Assembly (NCBI RefSeq): GCF_900460215.1
Contig: NZ_UHIA01000004.1
Coordinates: 1-64,000 of the forward strand
Length of the DNA: 64,000 nucleotides
Reading direction: 5' to 3'
DNA from: Suttonella indologenes
Lineage (GTDB): Bacteria; Pseudomonadota; Gammaproteobacteria; Cardiobacteriales; Cardiobacteriaceae
Position numbers and translations under genes: made by a program. The number at the start of each line of letters is the position of its first letter. Positions within the stretch are counted from its first letter, which is position 1. Positions 30,440 through 39,868 of this stretch are shown piece after piece. Below the pieces are notes generated by a model. The model was given only the letters and a program-made list of their open reading frames with translations, was not told the DNA's origin and ran no database searches.

Positions 30440-30889
30440 ATGGAATTTGTCTCTCTACACAGCAATTGCAGCGCGCCTTCGCGCGCTATCGAAAAAATCA
30501 AAGCCTTTCTCGCTGAGCATGATTTGGCGAAAATGGACAACGGAGAACATGCGATTGAGGGCGAAGACTTCTATGTGAATATCTTCGGCTATACCACCAC
30601 CGTCGCCGAAGAGCGGATTTGGGAAGCACACCGCGAGTATTTAGATGTGCATGTCCTGATTGAGGGCAGCGAAGTGGTACGCTGCGCACCTTTGGATAAA
30701 AGCCTGGTACTGCAATACCATGCCGAGAAAGACTATGTGGAAATCGCCAGTACGGTGCCCCATGTCAGCGCCACGCTCGACAGCGGCAATGTGGCGGTCT
30801 TTTACCCTGAAGACGTGCATCAAACCGGCTTAATGGTCAACAACATCGCCGAAAACATCCGCAAAGCGGTGTTCAAATTGCGGCTTTGA
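30440..30889 (+). CDS. nanQ: NanQ/YhcH-family sialic acid anomerase
   Basis: A 149-residue cupin-like protein of the YhcH/YjgK/YiaL family. It contains the family stretches FYVNIFGYTTTVAEERIWEAHREYLDVHVLIEG and FYPEDVHQTGLMV, with conserved Glu and His that bind metal. E. coli YhcH (NanQ) speeds opening or anomerisation of Neu5Ac for NanA, and membership in this operon fits that. AAGGAG precedes the ATG at 30440. Confidence 0.88.
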   Translation: MEFVSLHSNCSAPSRAIEKIKAFLAEHDLAKMDNGEHAIEGEDFYVNIFGYTTTVAEERIWEAHREYLDVHVLIEGSEVVRCAPLDKSLVLQYHAEKDYVEIASTVPHVSATLDSGNVAVFYPEDVHQTGLMVNNIAENIRKAVFKLRL

Positions 30890-30908
30890 GCCTGCAAAAG
30901 GCAAGACG

Positions 30909-31724
30909 ATGAAGCATTTTCAAAAAAGCATCACGCCGCTGATTGAAAGCCAAGCGCAGCAATTTACCCCTGCCGAGCGCAAAATCGCCGATTATTTCTT
31001 AAGCGATGCCGACAATGAAATGCCCTCGAACGCCCGACAAATTGCGCAACGTTTGGGCGTCTCGGAAGCCGCGCTCACGCGCTTTGCGCAGAAATGCGGC
31101 TTTCGCGGCTTTCGCGAATTTATCTTCGCCTTCAGCCAAGACAGCCCCGATGCGGAAAAAAATTTCGTCCAACCCGTGTTAGCCAGCTATCAAGAACTGC
31201 TCAATAAAACCTATTCTTTGGTCGATACCGCGCAAATCCACCGCATCACGCAGCTGCTCTTGCGCAAAAAACGCGTCTATTTCTACGGCAAAGGCAGCTC
31301 GGGCTTGGTCGCGCAGGAAATGAAATTGCGCTTTATGCGCGTCGGGCTGATTTGCGACGCCTTCACAGACGACGACATGATGCGCATGAATGCCGTGCTG
31401 ACCGACAGCCATTGTCTGGTCATCGGCATCAGCATCAGCGGTCGCAGCCAAATCGTACTCTCCGCCCTCGATAGCGCGAAAAAACAGGGCGCATCGGTCG
31501 TGCTGCTGACCGCCAATATCGCCGCTGACTTCCAATACCGCTTCGACGAAGTACAAAGTTTCGCCGTCAAAAATAATTTAGAATACGGGCGCATGATCTC
31601 GCCGCAATTCCCCGCCTTAGTGGTACTGGACATGCTCTATGCCGACTATATGAGTATCAATCAGCAGCAGCACGAAAATATCTGGCAGCGCACCTACGAT
31701 GCCATTCAGCTTAACAAGGAGTAA
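30909..31724 (+). CDS. RpiR-family transcriptional regulator of sialic-acid genes (SiaR-like)
   Basis: A 271-residue regulator with an N-terminal RpiR-type helix-turn-helix (about 1-80: LGVSEAALTRFAQKCGFRGF) and a C-terminal SIS sugar-phosphate domain (YFYGKGSSGLVAQEMKLR, VIGISISGRSQIVLSAL). SiaR of Haemophilus, of the same family and context, responds to glucosamine-6-P. The probable target here is the palindrome between nanM and nanE. It is located inside the operon it is likely to control, between nanQ and nanK, only two bases from nanK. Confidence 0.88.
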   Translation: MKHFQKSITPLIESQAQQFTPAERKIADYFLSDADNEMPSNARQIAQRLGVSEAALTRFAQKCGFRGFREFIFAFSQDSPDAEKNFVQPVLASYQELLNKTYSLVDTAQIHRITQLLLRKKRVYFYGKGSSGLVAQEMKLRFMRVGLICDAFTDDDMMRMNAVLTDSHCLVIGISISGRSQIVLSALDSAKKQGASVVLLTANIAADFQYRFDEVQSFAVKNNLEYGRMISPQFPALVVLDMLYADYMSINQQQHENIWQRTYDAIQLNKE

Positions 31725-31726
31725 AC

Positions 31727-32608
31727 ATGCCTATTTTGACCATTGATATCGGCGGCAGCGAAATCAAATCCGCCCTCTACAGCCGCGAAGGACAATGCCT
31801 GCAAGAATTTCCCGCTCAAGCCAGCGCCATCAGTGCCGATAACAATCAAATCGAAACGCAAATCCTTGCCATTTGCCAAGCGGTGCAAGCCGAGCATGAT
31901 GTGCAAGGCGTTGCCATTTCCAGCTCCGCCGTCATCAATCCCCACACAGGACGGATTGAATTTGCCGGCCCGACCATTCCCAATTACACCGGTACCAATC
32001 TCAAAACCGCCGTCGAACAACATTGCCGACTGCCTTGCAGCATTGAAAACGACGTCAATGCCATGGCTTTGGGCGAAGCATGGCTGGGCGCCGCCAAGGG
32101 GCGAAGCTCCGCCTTCTGCCTGACCTTAGGTACAGGTCTGGGCGGCGCGATTCTCATTGACGGAAAACTCTGGCACGGCGCGAACTATACCGCCGGCGAA
32201 ATCGGGCAAATGCCGCTCGCCCAAGGCAAACGCGTAGAAGAAATCGTCTCTACCACCGCCTTATTGCAACATTATCAAGAACAAAGCGGCGAAAAAATCA
32301 ACGGACGCGAATTTTTCCACCGCCTAAAACAAGGCGAAGCGCAGGCAGAAGCCAGCTTTCAAGAACTTATGGAGCAGCTCGCACAAAGCCTGATGCCGAT
32401 TATTTTCCTCTTTGCACCGCAAGCCATCATCGTCGGCGGCGGTATCTCCGCGCAGCGTGAATACATCGAACCGCGGCTTAAAGCCGCCATTGCCAAACGC
32501 CTACCGCCCTATTTCATGCCGCGCCATATCAGCTGCGCCACCCTAGGCAATGCCGCCAATATGCTCGGCGCACTGCGTTGGTTCTTAGACAGCGAAAACA
32601 AAGGATAA
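31727..32608 (+). CDS. nanK: ROK-family N-acetylmannosamine kinase
   Basis: Phosphorylates ManNAc to ManNAc-6-P. The 293-residue ROK protein begins with the ATP-binding DIGGSEIKSALY and has the catalytic Asp in IENDVNAMALGEAW, plus GTGLGGAILIDG. Unlike most ROK kinases it lacks the zinc motif CxCGxxGCxE: after ANYTAGEIGQM the sequence runs directly into LAQGKRVEEIVSTTALL. Some bacterial NanKs are likewise zinc-free. AAGGAG precedes the ATG at 31727. Confidence 0.88.
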   Translation: MPILTIDIGGSEIKSALYSREGQCLQEFPAQASAISADNNQIETQILAICQAVQAEHDVQGVAISSSAVINPHTGRIEFAGPTIPNYTGTNLKTAVEQHCRLPCSIENDVNAMALGEAWLGAAKGRSSAFCLTLGTGLGGAILIDGKLWHGANYTAGEIGQMPLAQGKRVEEIVSTTALLQHYQEQSGEKINGREFFHRLKQGEAQAEASFQELMEQLAQSLMPIIFLFAPQAIIVGGGISAQREYIEPRLKAAIAKRLPPYFMPRHISCATLGNAANMLGALRWFLDSENKG

Positions 32609-32611
32609 ATG

Positions 32612-33736
32612 ATGAACAGCATGTTTTATCGCGGCGCGGACATCTTTGACCGCGGACAATTGCTCTCAGGCTTTGCCCTGCACATCGAAAAAAACCGCAG
32701 CCGCCTGCTGCCCGAAGCCGCCATTCCCGAAGGCGCGCCCGTACGCGAACTCAAAGGCGGCATCTTAAGCCCCGGCTTTGTCGAAACCCAAGCCAACGGC
32801 GGCGGCGGTGTCTTAGTTAATGAAGATAGCAGCCCGCAAGGACTGGAAACCGTCATCAAAGCGCACCGCCAATTCGGCACCGTCGCCATGCTGCCCACCT
32901 TCATCACCGACAGCCAAAGCAAATATCATCAAGCCATCGCCAACATCGCCGAAGCGGTGAAAAACAAAATGCCCGGCATCATCGGCGGACATTTTGAAGG
33001 CCCATTTCTAAATCTCGAAAAAAAAGGCACGCATAATCCGCGCTACATCCGTCAGCCTGACGAAAGCGACTATACCTGCTACGCGCAATACGGCGAATAC
33101 CTGCAACACAGCATTCTCTCCCTGGCGCCGGAACGGCAGCCCAAAGGCAGCATCGCCCGCATCAAACCCTTCATTCCGCACATCAACATGGCGCACAGCA
33201 TGGCAAATCATCAAGACCTCATTACCGCCCGCGCCGAAGGACTGACCGGCATCACGCATCTCTACAATGCCATGGCGCCTATGAGCGGACGCGACCCCGG
33301 GCCGATTGGCAGCGCGGCGGAACTGGGCTTATATTGCGGCATCATCGCCGACGGCATCCATTCCCACCCCTTTGCCCTAGCCCATGCCTACCGCGCACTC
33401 GGTGCGGACAAACTCTTACTCGTCACCGACTCCATGCACACCATCGGCGCGCCGCACATCAGCGAATTCGACCTCATGGGCATTAAAGTCTATGTGCGCG
33501 AGCAAAGTCTGGTCAATGAACACGGCTCTCTGGCAGGCGCGCACATCAATATGCTGCAATGTCTGCAAAACGCCGTCCGCTACATGCACGCCGACATCAA
33601 AAGCGCCTTGCAAATGGCGGTCAGCAGCCCTGCTTACTATCTGCATCGACCGGATTTAGCCGGCATTGAAAACCGCGATAGCCAAGACATCATCTATTTA
33701 GACCCGCAATTAAATCTGCAGGAAGACTGGCGCTAG
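32612..33736 (+). CDS. nagA: N-acetylglucosamine-6-phosphate deacetylase
   Basis: Removes acetate from GlcNAc-6-P to yield glucosamine-6-P. The product has 374 residues, an amidohydrolase barrel. Family sequences are GILSPGFVETQANGGGGV, GGHFEGPFLNLEKKGTHNP (metal-binding Glu), THLYNAMAPMSGRDPG, ADGIHSHP and VTDSMHTIGA (catalytic Asp). The usual GHSNA-type motif is altered to AHSMANH. I prefer the ATG at 32612 over 32609 for spacing from AAAGGA. It is the last gene of the island. Confidence 0.9.
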   Translation: MNSMFYRGADIFDRGQLLSGFALHIEKNRSRLLPEAAIPEGAPVRELKGGILSPGFVETQANGGGGVLVNEDSSPQGLETVIKAHRQFGTVAMLPTFITDSQSKYHQAIANIAEAVKNKMPGIIGGHFEGPFLNLEKKGTHNPRYIRQPDESDYTCYAQYGEYLQHSILSLAPERQPKGSIARIKPFIPHINMAHSMANHQDLITARAEGLTGITHLYNAMAPMSGRDPGPIGSAAELGLYCGIIADGIHSHPFALAHAYRALGADKLLLVTDSMHTIGAPHISEFDLMGIKVYVREQSLVNEHGSLAGAHINMLQCLQNAVRYMHADIKSALQMAVSSPAYYLHRPDLAGIENRDSQDIIYLDPQLNLQEDWR

Positions 33737-34133
33737 GATGATAAATCCATAGCGCTTTTTTGCCGGGCAGAGGTGGACAAATTGCCCAAAAAAGCACTGG
33801 CTTAGGTATTTTTCTTTAGGCAAATGAAGCCATTATTACCAAAAATTTTGCTGTTTGGGCTAGGCAAGGGGGGTAAAAGTCTTTACAATGCGCGCCGCCT
33901 GAACAGCCTCCCTAGTAAAGGCTAGGATTCTCAGGCTTTCAAAGACGGCTTAATCATTTCTTCCGCTGTAATCAGCGTCTCGCCGTCTGCTTTGGCATTG
34001 CTTGCAATGCGGTCAGCTTGCTGACAAGGGTGGGCATTTTGCCCCTGGGGAGCTTCCCCAAAGCGCCGAGTCAAAGGACCACAAGTCACCAGACTTCTTT
34101 CTTTTCACTTTTTATCAGAGATGGTAATCCGAT
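33737..34133. other. Structured intergenic region upstream of dat
   Basis: This 397-bp stretch has no complete gene. On the minus strand, 34050 to 33935 reads as the tail of a protein (QQADRIASNAKADGETLITA and EEMIKPSLKA, then stop), which I do not recognise. On the plus strand the leader of dat contains the hairpins CGCTG-TAAT-CAGCG, GGGCATTTTGCCC and TGGGGA-GC-TTCCCCA, then AAGTC-ACCA-GACTT with a pyrimidine-rich tract before the dat start. An attenuator is possible, but no known riboswitch class was recognised. Confidence 0.4.
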
Positions 34134-35498
34134 ATGAGCGTAACTCCTGTCAATCCTATTGCGAATGCAACAAACGACTATTATTTAACTCGCCAAAATG
34201 CGATGGAATCTAATGTCCGCAGTTATCCGCGTAAACTTCCTTTGGCGATTGCCAAAGCGCAAGGCTGCTGGGTAAGCGATGTAGAGGGCAATGAATACCT
34301 TGATTTCTTAGCCGGCGCCGGCACTTTGGCGCTGGGACACAATCATCCGGCGATTATCCAAGCGATTCAAGAGGTGCTGAGCAGCGGTTTGCCCCTGCAC
34401 ACCTTGGATTTAACCACGCCGATGAAAGACGCCTTTACCGAAAAACTGCTGTCTTTCTTCCCTAAAGATCAATATGTGCTGCAATTCACCGGTCCTTCCG
34501 GCGCCGATGCCAACGAAGCGGCCATCAAACTCGCCAAAACCTACACCGGTCGCGGTAATGTCATCGCCTTCTCCGGCGGCTTCCACGGCATGACGCACGG
34601 CGCATTGTCCCTAACCGGTAATCTGCACGCCAAAAACGCAGTGCAAAACCTCATGGCAGGCGTGCAATTTATGCCCTACCCGCACGACTACCGCTGCCCA
34701 TTAGGCATCGGCGGCGAAGCGGGCGCAAAAGCCATCAGCCATTATTTTGAAAACTTCATCGAAGACGTGGAAAGCGGCGTCGTCAAACCGGCAGCGGTCA
34801 TCTTGGAAGCCATTCAGGGCGAAGGCGGCGTAGTGCCTGCGCCGGCGGAATTTTTGCAGAAAATCCGCCAAGTCACGCAAAAACACGGCATCGTCATGAT
34901 TGTGGACGAAATCCAAGCCGGCTTCTGCCGCTCAGGCAAAATGTTCGCCTTTGAGCATGCCGGTATCGAGCCCGATATTGTCGTGATGTCCAAAGCTGTC
35001 GGCGGCAGCCTGCCTTTGGCGGTTCTGGCGATTAATAAGCAATTCGACGCATGGCAACCGGCCGGACACACCGGCACTTTCCGCGGCAACCAAATGGCAA
35101 TGGCAGCCGGCTATACCGCCTTGGAAATCATGCAAAGCGAAAACCTCGCCCAAAATGCCGCCGAACGCGGCGCCTATCTCAAAGAAGCCCTGCAAGAATT
35201 AAGCAAAACTTATCCCTGCATCGGCGATGTGCGCGGTCGCGGTCTGATGCTGGGCATTGAAATCGTTGACGAACGTCAAGCAAAAGACGGCATTGGCGCT
35301 TATCCCAATGACGGCGAACTGGCGGCAGCGATTCAAAAAGCCTGCTTTAAGCACAAACTCTTGATTGAGCGCGGCGGACGCGGCGGCAACGTACTGCGCG
35401 TTTTGTGTGCGGTCAATATCAAGCAAAGCGAATGTGAGGAAATGATTAAGCGTTTCTCGCAAGCCATCGGCGAAGCCGTACAAAGTCGCCAAGGCTAA
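34134..35498 (+). CDS. dat: L-2,4-diaminobutyrate:2-oxoglutarate 4-aminotransferase
   Basis: Makes L-2,4-diaminobutyrate from aspartate semialdehyde and glutamate. The product has 454 residues, a class III PLP aminotransferase. Typical sequences are [65 protein letters not shown], and the PLP lysine in [16 protein letters not shown]. The N-terminus ([19 protein letters not shown]) matches the Acinetobacter/Haemophilus Dat family from memory. With Ddc downstream it forms the 1,3-diaminopropane pathway. lysC at 15.5 kb feeds its precursor. Confidence 0.93.
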   Translation: MSVTPVNPIANATNDYYLTRQNAMESNVRSYPRKLPLAIAKAQGCWVSDVEGNEYLDFLAGAGTLALGHNHPAIIQAIQEVLSSGLPLHTLDLTTPMKDAFTEKLLSFFPKDQYVLQFTGPSGADANEAAIKLAKTYTGRGNVIAFSGGFHGMTHGALSLTGNLHAKNAVQNLMAGVQFMPYPHDYRCPLGIGGEAGAKAISHYFENFIEDVESGVVKPAAVILEAIQGEGGVVPAPAEFLQKIRQVTQKHGIVMIVDEIQAGFCRSGKMFAFEHAGIEPDIVVMSKAVGGSLPLAVLAINKQFDAWQPAGHTGTFRGNQMAMAAGYTALEIMQSENLAQNAAERGAYLKEALQELSKTYPCIGDVRGRGLMLGIEIVDERQAKDGIGAYPNDGELAAAIQKACFKHKLLIERGGRGGNVLRVLCAVNIKQSECEEMIKRFSQAIGEAVQSRQG

Positions 35499-35513
35499 CA
35501 GGCAAGGGTAGGG

Positions 35514-35541
35514 CGGCAGACAGATAATGTCTGTCGTTTGC
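35514..35541 (+). terminator. Hairpin between dat and the CPBP gene
   Basis: A 9-bp stem (CGGCAGACA/TGTCTGTCG, one G-U pair) with a 5-base loop is followed by TTTG. It is a weak terminator or processing site, so downstream genes are probably reached by read-through. Confidence 0.45.
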
Positions 35542-35576
35542 CTAAGTTCAAACACTCTTTTTAAGCCCCCGTCCAG

Positions 35577-36335
35577 ATGAAATTAAGCGCCTTAAATGCA
35601 TGGGATATTTTGGTCTTAACCCTGATTTTTTTCGGCTATCCCATTCTTGCTTCCACAGGCTTATATTTCACTGCCGCAGAAACGGTGGGAAACCAAGCGG
35701 CACAGCAAGCCCTGCAATTTAGTGCCCACGACAATTGGCGCAGCATCCTATTTAAAGGCATAACGCTGCTTGTAGCCTTTGCCTATCTGCACTGGCGGCG
35801 CTTTGATTTTTCGCAATTAAATTTCAAGCTGAATCGCTATACGCCTGTAAAAACACTGGCTTTTATTTTGCTGGTAGGCGTGATTGCTGCTGCATTTGAC
35901 GGCATACAATTATTCCTGCTTGAGCCGGGCATGGAAGCCGAAGCCGTCGAGGGCGCCGAGCAAAGCGCGGAAAGCTACGGCTTTTGGGGTTTTTTGGCGG
36001 CATATACCGCCTATTTATCGCCGCCTTTCATACTCTTTGCCTTATTGAACGGCTTTTTTGAAGAGCTGTATTTCTTAGGTCTGATTTTTTGCGCGGAGAA
36101 AAAGATTTTCCGTCTGGTATTGATATTCAGCTTATTCGTGCGCTTTTCATTTCACACTTATCAAGGCATTGATGCCGCGCTGACGATTACGCTTTTAGGC
36201 TTAGTATTTTGTCTGCTGCGCTTAAAGCATAAAGCACTGCCGCCCTTTATGTTGGCGCATAGTTTTTTTAATTTATTCGGGCTGAGCTATTTGCTCAATT
36301 TATTGTATGGGCTGTGGTATTTTTTAGCGGCGTAA
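35577..36335 (+). CDS. CPBP-family intramembrane metalloprotease
   Basis: A 252-residue membrane protein with about eight hydrophobic segments and the CPBP (CAAX protease/bacteriocin-processing, Abi) motifs: a Glu pair in GFFEELYFLG, a His in VRFSFHTYQG and HxxxN in LAHSFFNLFG. The arginine usual in the EExxxR motif is replaced (EELYFLG). Family members cleave within membranes or confer bacteriocin self-immunity. The substrate here is unknown. It sits between dat and ddc, 33 bases before ddc, on the same strand. That position is unusual and may be accidental. Confidence 0.78.
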   Translation: MKLSALNAWDILVLTLIFFGYPILASTGLYFTAAETVGNQAAQQALQFSAHDNWRSILFKGITLLVAFAYLHWRRFDFSQLNFKLNRYTPVKTLAFILLVGVIAAAFDGIQLFLLEPGMEAEAVEGAEQSAESYGFWGFLAAYTAYLSPPFILFALLNGFFEELYFLGLIFCAEKKIFRLVLIFSLFVRFSFHTYQGIDAALTITLLGLVFCLLRLKHKALPPFMLAHSFFNLFGLSYLLNLLYGLWYFLAA

Positions 36336-36368
36336 AATACGCCATCAAGCATTTTTCGGAGAATATAT

Positions 36369-37901
36369 ATGTCGGAATTATTCGCGCATCGTCGCGCCTT
36401 ATTATGCCAAGAAGAAACGGCAATCCAAGATTATCAGCAAGCCATGCACACCGCCGTCAATGCGGTTAGCGATTGGCTGCAACAAGATAAAATGTACACC
36501 GGCGGCAGCATCAAACATCTGCGCGCGCAAATCGCCTTTCAAGCCGACAAAGCAGGCTTAGGCTTGGACAAAGCCCTGCAACGCGCGATTGATTTATTTT
36601 TAAACAACAGCTTGAAAGTACACCACCCGCACTCTCTCGCCCATCTGCACTGCCCGACCTTGGTCAGCAGCCAAATTGCGGAAGTCCTAATCAATGCCAC
36701 CAACCAATCGATGGATTCTTGGGATCAAAGCCCTGCCGCCTCACTCATGGAAGAGCAACTCATTGACTGGTTAAGACAAAAAACGGGTTATGGTGCAGGC
36801 ACGGCAGGTGTCTTTACCTCCGGCGGCACACAATCCAATCTCATGGGCGTGCTGTTGGCGCGCGATGCCTGCATTGCCAAACATTGGAAAAACAGCGCAG
36901 GCGACGAATGGTCGGTGCAACAAGACGGCATACCGCCCGAAGCCTTAAGCACAGTCAAAGTCATCTGCTCGGAAAACGCGCATTTTTCCGTACAAAAAAA
37001 CATGGCGATGATGGGCATGGGCTTCCAATCCGTGATTGCCGTGCCTTGCACGCAAACTGCACAAATGGACCTTGCCGCCCTACGTCAAACCCTAGAAACC
37101 CTTGCCACTGAAGGCAAACACGTCGCCTGCGTCGTCGCCACCGCCGGCACCACCGATGCCGGTGCAATTGACGACTTCACGACAATCCGCCAACTCTGCG
37201 ACCAATACGGCGCATGGCTGCACATCGATGCCGCTTGGGGCGGCGCCTTGCTCTTATCCAAGCAATACCGCCATTTGCTTTCCGGCATTGAAAAAGCCGA
37301 TTCCGTTACCTTGGACTTCCATAAACATTATTTCCAAAGCATTTCCTGCGGCGCATTCCTGCTCAAAGACAAAGCCAATTTCCGCTTCATGCACTACGAA
37401 GCCGAATACCTCAATTCCGCTTACGACGAAGCGCACGGTGTGCCGAATCTGGTATCCAAATCCCTGCAAACCACGCGCCGCTTCGATGCCCTGAAACTGT
37501 GGCTTACCATCGAAGCCCTAGGAGAAGAGCTATATGCCTCTATCATTGACCACGGCATCAGCCTCACGCAGCAAGTCGCCGCCTATATCGAAGAAACAGA
37601 AGGCTTGGAAATGCTGGTTGCCCCGCAATTCGCCTCCGTACTCTTCCGCCTTGCGCCCGAAGACTACCCTGCGCATTTGATTGACAGCCTCAATCAAAAT
37701 GTGGCGGACGAACTCTTTGCCAAAGGCGAAGCCAATATCGGCGTGACCAAAGTCGGTGCGGTACAGTCCCTGAAAATGACCCTGCTCAGCCCGATTGCCA
37801 CATTGGAAAACGTACAAAAACTCTTGCAGCAAGTGCAAAACGAAGCGCTGCGGATTAAAGACAGCATCGCAGCCGGTACATACACACCGCCGATTGCCTA
37901 A
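36369..37901 (+). CDS. ddc: L-2,4-diaminobutyrate decarboxylase
   Basis: Decarboxylates L-2,4-diaminobutyrate to 1,3-diaminopropane. The product has 510 residues, a group II PLP decarboxylase. Characteristic sequences are [34 protein letters not shown] and the PLP lysine in [17 protein letters not shown]. The length and the position behind dat match the dat-ddc pair of Acinetobacter and Haemophilus. The product could become norspermidine or a siderophore precursor, but no such enzyme is in this window. A terminator follows. Confidence 0.93.
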   Translation: MSELFAHRRALLCQEETAIQDYQQAMHTAVNAVSDWLQQDKMYTGGSIKHLRAQIAFQADKAGLGLDKALQRAIDLFLNNSLKVHHPHSLAHLHCPTLVSSQIAEVLINATNQSMDSWDQSPAASLMEEQLIDWLRQKTGYGAGTAGVFTSGGTQSNLMGVLLARDACIAKHWKNSAGDEWSVQQDGIPPEALSTVKVICSENAHFSVQKNMAMMGMGFQSVIAVPCTQTAQMDLAALRQTLETLATEGKHVACVVATAGTTDAGAIDDFTTIRQLCDQYGAWLHIDAAWGGALLLSKQYRHLLSGIEKADSVTLDFHKHYFQSISCGAFLLKDKANFRFMHYEAEYLNSAYDEAHGVPNLVSKSLQTTRRFDALKLWLTIEALGEELYASIIDHGISLTQQVAAYIEETEGLEMLVAPQFASVLFRLAPEDYPAHLIDSLNQNVADELFAKGEANIGVTKVGAVQSLKMTLLSPIATLENVQKLLQQVQNEALRIKDSIAAGTYTPPIA

Positions 37902-37923
37902 TTTCGGCACAAACAATACTTCT

Positions 37924-37970
37924 TGACTCTAGACAAAGGGAATATTTCTGTTGTTCTAGAGTCATTTTTT
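37924..37970 (+). terminator. Terminator after ddc
   Basis: A 10-bp perfect stem (TGACTCTAGA/TCTAGAGTCA) with a 21-base loop is followed by seven T residues, 22 bases after the ddc stop. Confidence 0.85.
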
Positions 37971-38174
37971 TAGTTCGATAATCAAAAAAAATAGATTTAT
38001 CAATATCTAACATCTTAGCTTAAGCAGCCTACTCAGCCTGCCATATCTCATCGGCAGGCAAACAGAAAATTTTTATAATAGGCTTGATAGACATTCCCAT
38101 TTGTTTTATTATTTTCTCCGAAACTTAAGAATACTATTTTGTTTCATTTTCCATTTTTATCAAAGGATACTGCT

Positions 38175-38897
38175 ATGAAAAAAACGCTTCTTGCGCTGAG
38201 TTTAGGTTTGTTGGCGGTTGAAGTTTCCGCCCATGCTTTATGGATTGCCCAAGTCAACGGTGCGCCGACGGTGAGTTTTGGTCATACCGGTACTAATACC
38301 GATGCCTATGATGTCGGCGGCATTAAAAACACTTTCGCGCTTAAAGCCGACGGCAGCAAAGCGGAATTGAAGGCGATTGCGAAAGAAGATTTTGTAGTCT
38401 TTGAGAGTTTGGAAGGTTTGGGCATTGTGACGGCGACGCTTGACGAGGGCTATATGACGGAAGACCCTAAAACCGGCGAAGAAATCAATAAGCGCGGCGA
38501 TCAAGTAAAAGGCGCTACTTCTTCTTTCCGCGTGTTAAATTATACGGTTGCTTATCAAAATCCGCGCATTAAGCCGCAGGCTTTGGGTTTGGGCTTGGAA
38601 ATTCTGCCGAGCGTGAATCCCGCTTCTTTGAAACAAGGCGAGATGCTGAAAGTGCAAGTACTTTTAGACGGCAAGGCATTGGCGGACGCGCAAGTGAACA
38701 GCTATTACTTTGATGCAGAGGCCAAAACCTATAGCACCGATAAAGAAGGTTTCGCGAGTATTCCTGTCGCCACCAATGAGTTCAATATCTTAGATGTTGA
38801 GCATGAAATTGAAGATCCCAAAGATCCTTTTGAAGGTTTGGTGCAAAATAGTTCTTTAACTTTCCGCGCCAAACATAGCGGCGAACACAAACATTAA
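38175..38897 (+). CDS. DUF4198 periplasmic protein (metal-related)
   Basis: A 240-residue exported protein of the DUF4198 family. The signal peptide (MKKTLLALSLGLLAVEVSA) would leave a mature N-terminal His (HALWIAQVNG), and the C-terminus is His-rich (KHSGEHKH). DUF4198 proteins often accompany nickel, cobalt or other metal uptake genes, and here the zinc/manganese-type ABC operon follows. The ATG at 38175 has AAAGGA upstream, and the longer read from 38139 is unlikely. A possible -10 TATAAT lies at 38074-38079, overlapped upstream by an inverted repeat GCCTGCC/GGCAGGC (38036-38059). I could not recognise a Zur box with confidence. Confidence 0.75.
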   Translation: MKKTLLALSLGLLAVEVSAHALWIAQVNGAPTVSFGHTGTNTDAYDVGGIKNTFALKADGSKAELKAIAKEDFVVFESLEGLGIVTATLDEGYMTEDPKTGEEINKRGDQVKGATSSFRVLNYTVAYQNPRIKPQALGLGLEILPSVNPASLKQGEMLKVQVLLDGKALADAQVNSYYFDAEAKTYSTDKEGFASIPVATNEFNILDVEHEIEDPKDPFEGLVQNSSLTFRAKHSGEHKH

Positions 38898-38903
38898 TCC
38901 CAG

Positions 38904-38937
38904 CAAAAGCACTTTGTCTGACAAAGTGCTTTTGTTT
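38904..38937 (+). terminator. Terminator after the DUF4198 gene
   Basis: A 14-bp perfect stem (CAAAAGCACTTTGT and its complement) with a 3-base loop is followed by TTTAT. It separates the DUF4198 gene from the next unit. Confidence 0.85.
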
Positions 38938-38963
38938 ATGCACATTTTTACAGGAGTTAACAG

Positions 38964-39260
38964 ATGAAAAAATGGCTTTGCCTCTTCATTCTCAGCCCGC
39001 TTGCCTATGCCCATTCCCCGCAATTAAGCTGCAAAATCGAGGCGGAAAACGTGCTTTGCACGGGCGGATTTTCCGACGGTTCTTCGGCTTTCGGCGTGGA
39101 AGTCAAAGTCTTGGATTACGGCGATAAGGTTCTGCATGAAGGACGCTTCGACAAAGACAGCCGCTTTAGTTTCGCCAAACCCGAAGGTGAATACTATGTA
39201 CGTTTTGACGGCGGCAGCGGCCATCAATTAGAGCTGGATTATCAAGACATTGAAGAATGA
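38964..39260 (+). CDS. Small exported protein in the metal ABC operon
   Basis: A 98-residue protein with a signal peptide (MKKWLCLFILSPLAYA) and a mature part starting with His (HSPQLSCKIEAENVLC). Two cysteines may form a disulfide, and the segment GRFDKDSRFSFAKPEGEYYV suggests a small beta domain of the carboxypeptidase-regulatory/transthyretin-like type. GGAG lies upstream of the ATG at 38964. The stop overlaps the next start (ATGA). I do not recognise a named family. The setting suggests a periplasmic metal-handling accessory. Confidence 0.6.
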   Translation: MKKWLCLFILSPLAYAHSPQLSCKIEAENVLCTGGFSDGSSAFGVEVKVLDYGDKVLHEGRFDKDSRFSFAKPEGEYYVRFDGGSGHQLELDYQDIEE

Positions 39261-39844
39261 ATGCTGAGCATCGTTTTGTAGAAATCGTGCCGCCGGCGCG
39301 TGCCACTAAAGAAACGCTATATGTGCTGGCGGTGTGTGTGCTGAGCATTGTTGTGGCGGCAGGCATTGTGCGTATCAATCAGAAAGACAGCCAACTTCAG
39401 CAAAGCCTGGGCGCCGATGAAATCAGCCTGCGCTACGATTTGAGCGCGGCGGAGCAAGGTGTGTTTGCGGATTTACAAGTCGCCTTTGACGATTGGCTAT
39501 TGCAAGATGAAAACGAACCGCCGCCCAGCGTTGCCGATTGGATTGCCAATGATTTTCCGCCTTTTAACGACCAAGCGGAAGCCGGACAACGCGGCAATCA
39601 TCAATGGACGCTGCTGCATCAGGAAGGACAAGCCGCTTATTGGGGACAAAGCCAAGATGTGGCAACCGCCGGCAGTCTGCTCTGGCTTTTGCCGGCGCAG
39701 CGGCAAGGCAGCGATATGCAGCATTTTGAAGTCTGGCATCATAAAGGCAGCCCGTCGGCATTGCCGCATCGTCTTGACGGCGAACATCTGCGCGCCGCCG
39801 GCTGGAAACGGATTAACCGCAATGCCGACATTGCCCGCTCTTAA
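39257..39844 (+). CDS. DUF6162-like membrane-anchored protein
   Basis: A 195-residue protein with one N-terminal transmembrane helix (LYVLAVCVLSIVVAAGIV, about 20-37) and a periplasmic domain containing WTLLHQEGQAAYWGQ and LRAAGWKRINRNADIARS. It resembles the DUF6162 proteins found next to zinc/manganese ABC transporters. Assignment is from memory. It overlaps the preceding small gene by four bases. Its last codons include the sequence CCGCTCTTAA, which also occurs inside the downstream binding-protein gene and was the joint of a duplication. Confidence 0.6.
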   Translation: MNAEHRFVEIVPPARATKETLYVLAVCVLSIVVAAGIVRINQKDSQLQQSLGADEISLRYDLSAAEQGVFADLQVAFDDWLLQDENEPPPSVADWIANDFPPFNDQAEAGQRGNHQWTLLHQEGQAAYWGQSQDVATAGSLLWLLPAQRQGSDMQHFEVWHHKGSPSALPHRLDGEHLRAAGWKRINRNADIARS

Positions 39845-39868
39845 CCGCTTTTAACACAGGAATTTTTT

